From Alcaligenaceae bacterium (GTDB lineage: Bacteria; Pseudomonadota; Gammaproteobacteria; Burkholderiales; Burkholderiaceae), in contig CANBUF010000158.1 of the NCBI GenBank assembly GCA_947372575.1, positions 1 through 5,464 of the forward strand: DNA of 5,464 nucleotides. The letters run 5' to 3'. The position numbers and the translations under genes are program-made. The notes under the pieces are model-generated. The model was not told the DNA's origin. It searched no databases and worked only from the letters and a program-made list of their open reading frames with translations. The stretch's first letter is position 1. Every line of letters begins with the position of its first letter. This document shows positions 4,617 to 5,464 of the stretch, in pieces.

Positions 4617-5464
4617 TCAGGTGGTCATGATGATTTTGCCAATTGGCTCACCCGCTTCCATCATGGCGTGCCCTTTTGCTGCCTGTTCAAGTGGCAACGT
4701 GGCATAAATAATTGGCTTGATTTTTCCGGCGGTCAGCAGCGGCCAGACATGTTCTTGGAGTTTTTTGGCAATCTCGCCCTTAAAAGCAACTGGGCGTGGA
4801 CGCAGCGTGGAGCCTGTGATGGTCAGTCTACGACGCATCAACTCACTGGAGTCGAATAGAGATTTGCTGCCACCAAGCGTAGCGATCACCACAATACGGC
4901 CATCGTCAGCCAGACATTTGATATCACGACCGATATAGTCACCGGCCACCATATCGAGAATCACATTGACACCCTTGCCGCCTGTGAGTGCTTTGATTTC
5001 GGCCACATAGTCTTGGGTTTTGTAATTAATACCCTTGACTGCACCTAGCGCCTCAACTGCGCGTGCGCGCTCGTCGCTTCCCACTGTCGCATAGACCTTA
5101 TGCCCCAAAGCAGTCGCCAATTGAATAGCCGTCGTACCAATACCACTGGCACCACCATGCACGAGCAGGACTTCATCACCCGTCAGACCCCCACGGTCGA
5201 ATACGTTGCTCCAGACGGTGAAATACGTTTCGGGCAAACCTGCCGCTTGGACCATGGACAAGCCTGCTGGAATCGGCAGACATTGCTCAACGGGTGCCAC
5301 ACAATATTCTGCATAACCACCACCAGCGACCAGCGCGCAGACCTTATCGCCGATTTTCAGACCAGCTGCGGCCAGGTCACCGCCGACGATTTCACCCGAA
5401 ACCTCGAGGCCCGGCAGATCCGTCGTACCCGGTGGAGGAGCATAGTTGCCCATGCGCTGAAAGA
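4617..5464 (-). CDS. zinc-free MDR-family NAD(P)H:quinone oxidoreductase, 5' end outside the window
   Basis: This is most of a medium-chain dehydrogenase/reductase of the quinone oxidoreductase (QOR/PIG3-like) group, which reduces quinones or enones with NADPH. Numbering from the internal Met at 5453, PGLEVSGEIVG (14-24) and GDKVCALVAGGGYAEYC (35-51) belong to the GroES-like catalytic domain. The Rossmann nucleotide-binding loop is VHGGASGIGTTAIQLA (98-113), and the frame ends in GKIIMTT before a stop. The cysteine and histidine ligands for structural or catalytic zinc are absent, as expected for this branch. The frame stays open past Met 5453 and encodes FQR before it. QRMGNYAPPPG matches an internal family motif, so Met 5453 is not the true start and roughly 45-50 residues are missing. 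It precedes tpiA by 140 bp on the same strand. Physiological substrate is unknown; acyl- or crotonyl-CoA-type reduction cannot be excluded. Confidence 0.92.
   Translation of the reverse strand, partial: FQRMGNYAPPPGTTDLPGLEVSGEIVGGDLAAAGLKIGDKVCALVAGGGYAEYCVAPVEQCLPIPAGLSMVQAAGLPETYFTVWSNVFDRGGLTGDEVLLVHGGASGIGTTAIQLATALGHKVYATVGSDERARAVEALGAVKGINYKTQDYVAEIKALTGGKGVNVILDMVAGDYIGRDIKCLADDGRIVVIATLGGSKSLFDSSELMRRRLTITGSTLRPRPVAFKGEIAKKLQEHVWPLLTAGKIKPIIYATLPLEQAAKGHAMMEAGEPIGKIIMTT

Noticed and set aside
4347..4859. 170-codon open frame on the plus strand across the tpiA leader
   Set aside because: It overlaps two well-supported minus-strand genes, has no recognisable domain or ribosome-binding site, and its composition fits a shadow frame.
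4617..5453. Taking Met at 5453 as the start of the quinone oxidoreductase
   Set aside because: The frame stays open upstream, the Met lies inside a conserved family motif, and the protein would lack about 45-50 residues of its catalytic domain.

Overview
The window reads as an ordinary chromosomal segment of a betaproteobacterium of the order Burkholderiales, most likely Alcaligenaceae-like. Three things suggest this: the tpiA-secG-tRNA-Leu(GAG) block with a quinone oxidoreductase in front of it, a Bug/TctC-type periplasmic binding protein (a family greatly expanded in Bordetella and relatives), and moderate GC content. The genus cannot be fixed from this sequence alone. Every gene lies on the minus strand, so transcription runs from high to low coordinates.

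Layout in the direction of transcription: (1) a 5'-truncated zinc-free MDR-family quinone oxidoreductase (to 4617); (2) a 140-bp gap with a strong hairpin 20 bases before tpiA; (3) tpiA (4476-3724), a complete triosephosphate isomerase; (4) secG (3663-3235), a preprotein translocase subunit with a long Ala/Pro/Val-rich tail; (5) a gap with an inverted repeat beside an extended -10 promoter; (6) tRNA-Leu(GAG) with encoded CCA (3092-3008); (7) a clear rho-independent terminator (2933-2899); (8) a Bug-family solute-binding protein with signal peptide (2802-1825); (9) a class I aminotransferase only 22 bases downstream (1802-597); (10) the N-terminal half of an L-asparaginase that leaves the window at base 1 (from 455).

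The segment divides in two at the terminator. The upstream half is housekeeping: glycolysis, Sec export and a tRNA. The downstream half looks like a small amino-acid module: a periplasmic binding protein, an aspartate-type aminotransferase and an asparaginase. The inference is uptake and interconversion of aspartate, asparagine or related acids; the ligand of the binding protein is not shown by the sequence. In many Burkholderiales, tpiA-secG-tRNA-Leu is followed directly by the nuo (complex I) operon. Here it is not, so this may be a synteny break. I found no phage, insertion sequence, CRISPR, toxin-antitoxin or defence system, and nothing that amounts to an undescribed system. The points most worth checking are the missing nuo operon, the aspartate/asparagine grouping, and the inverted repeats in the tpiA leader and at the tRNA promoter.
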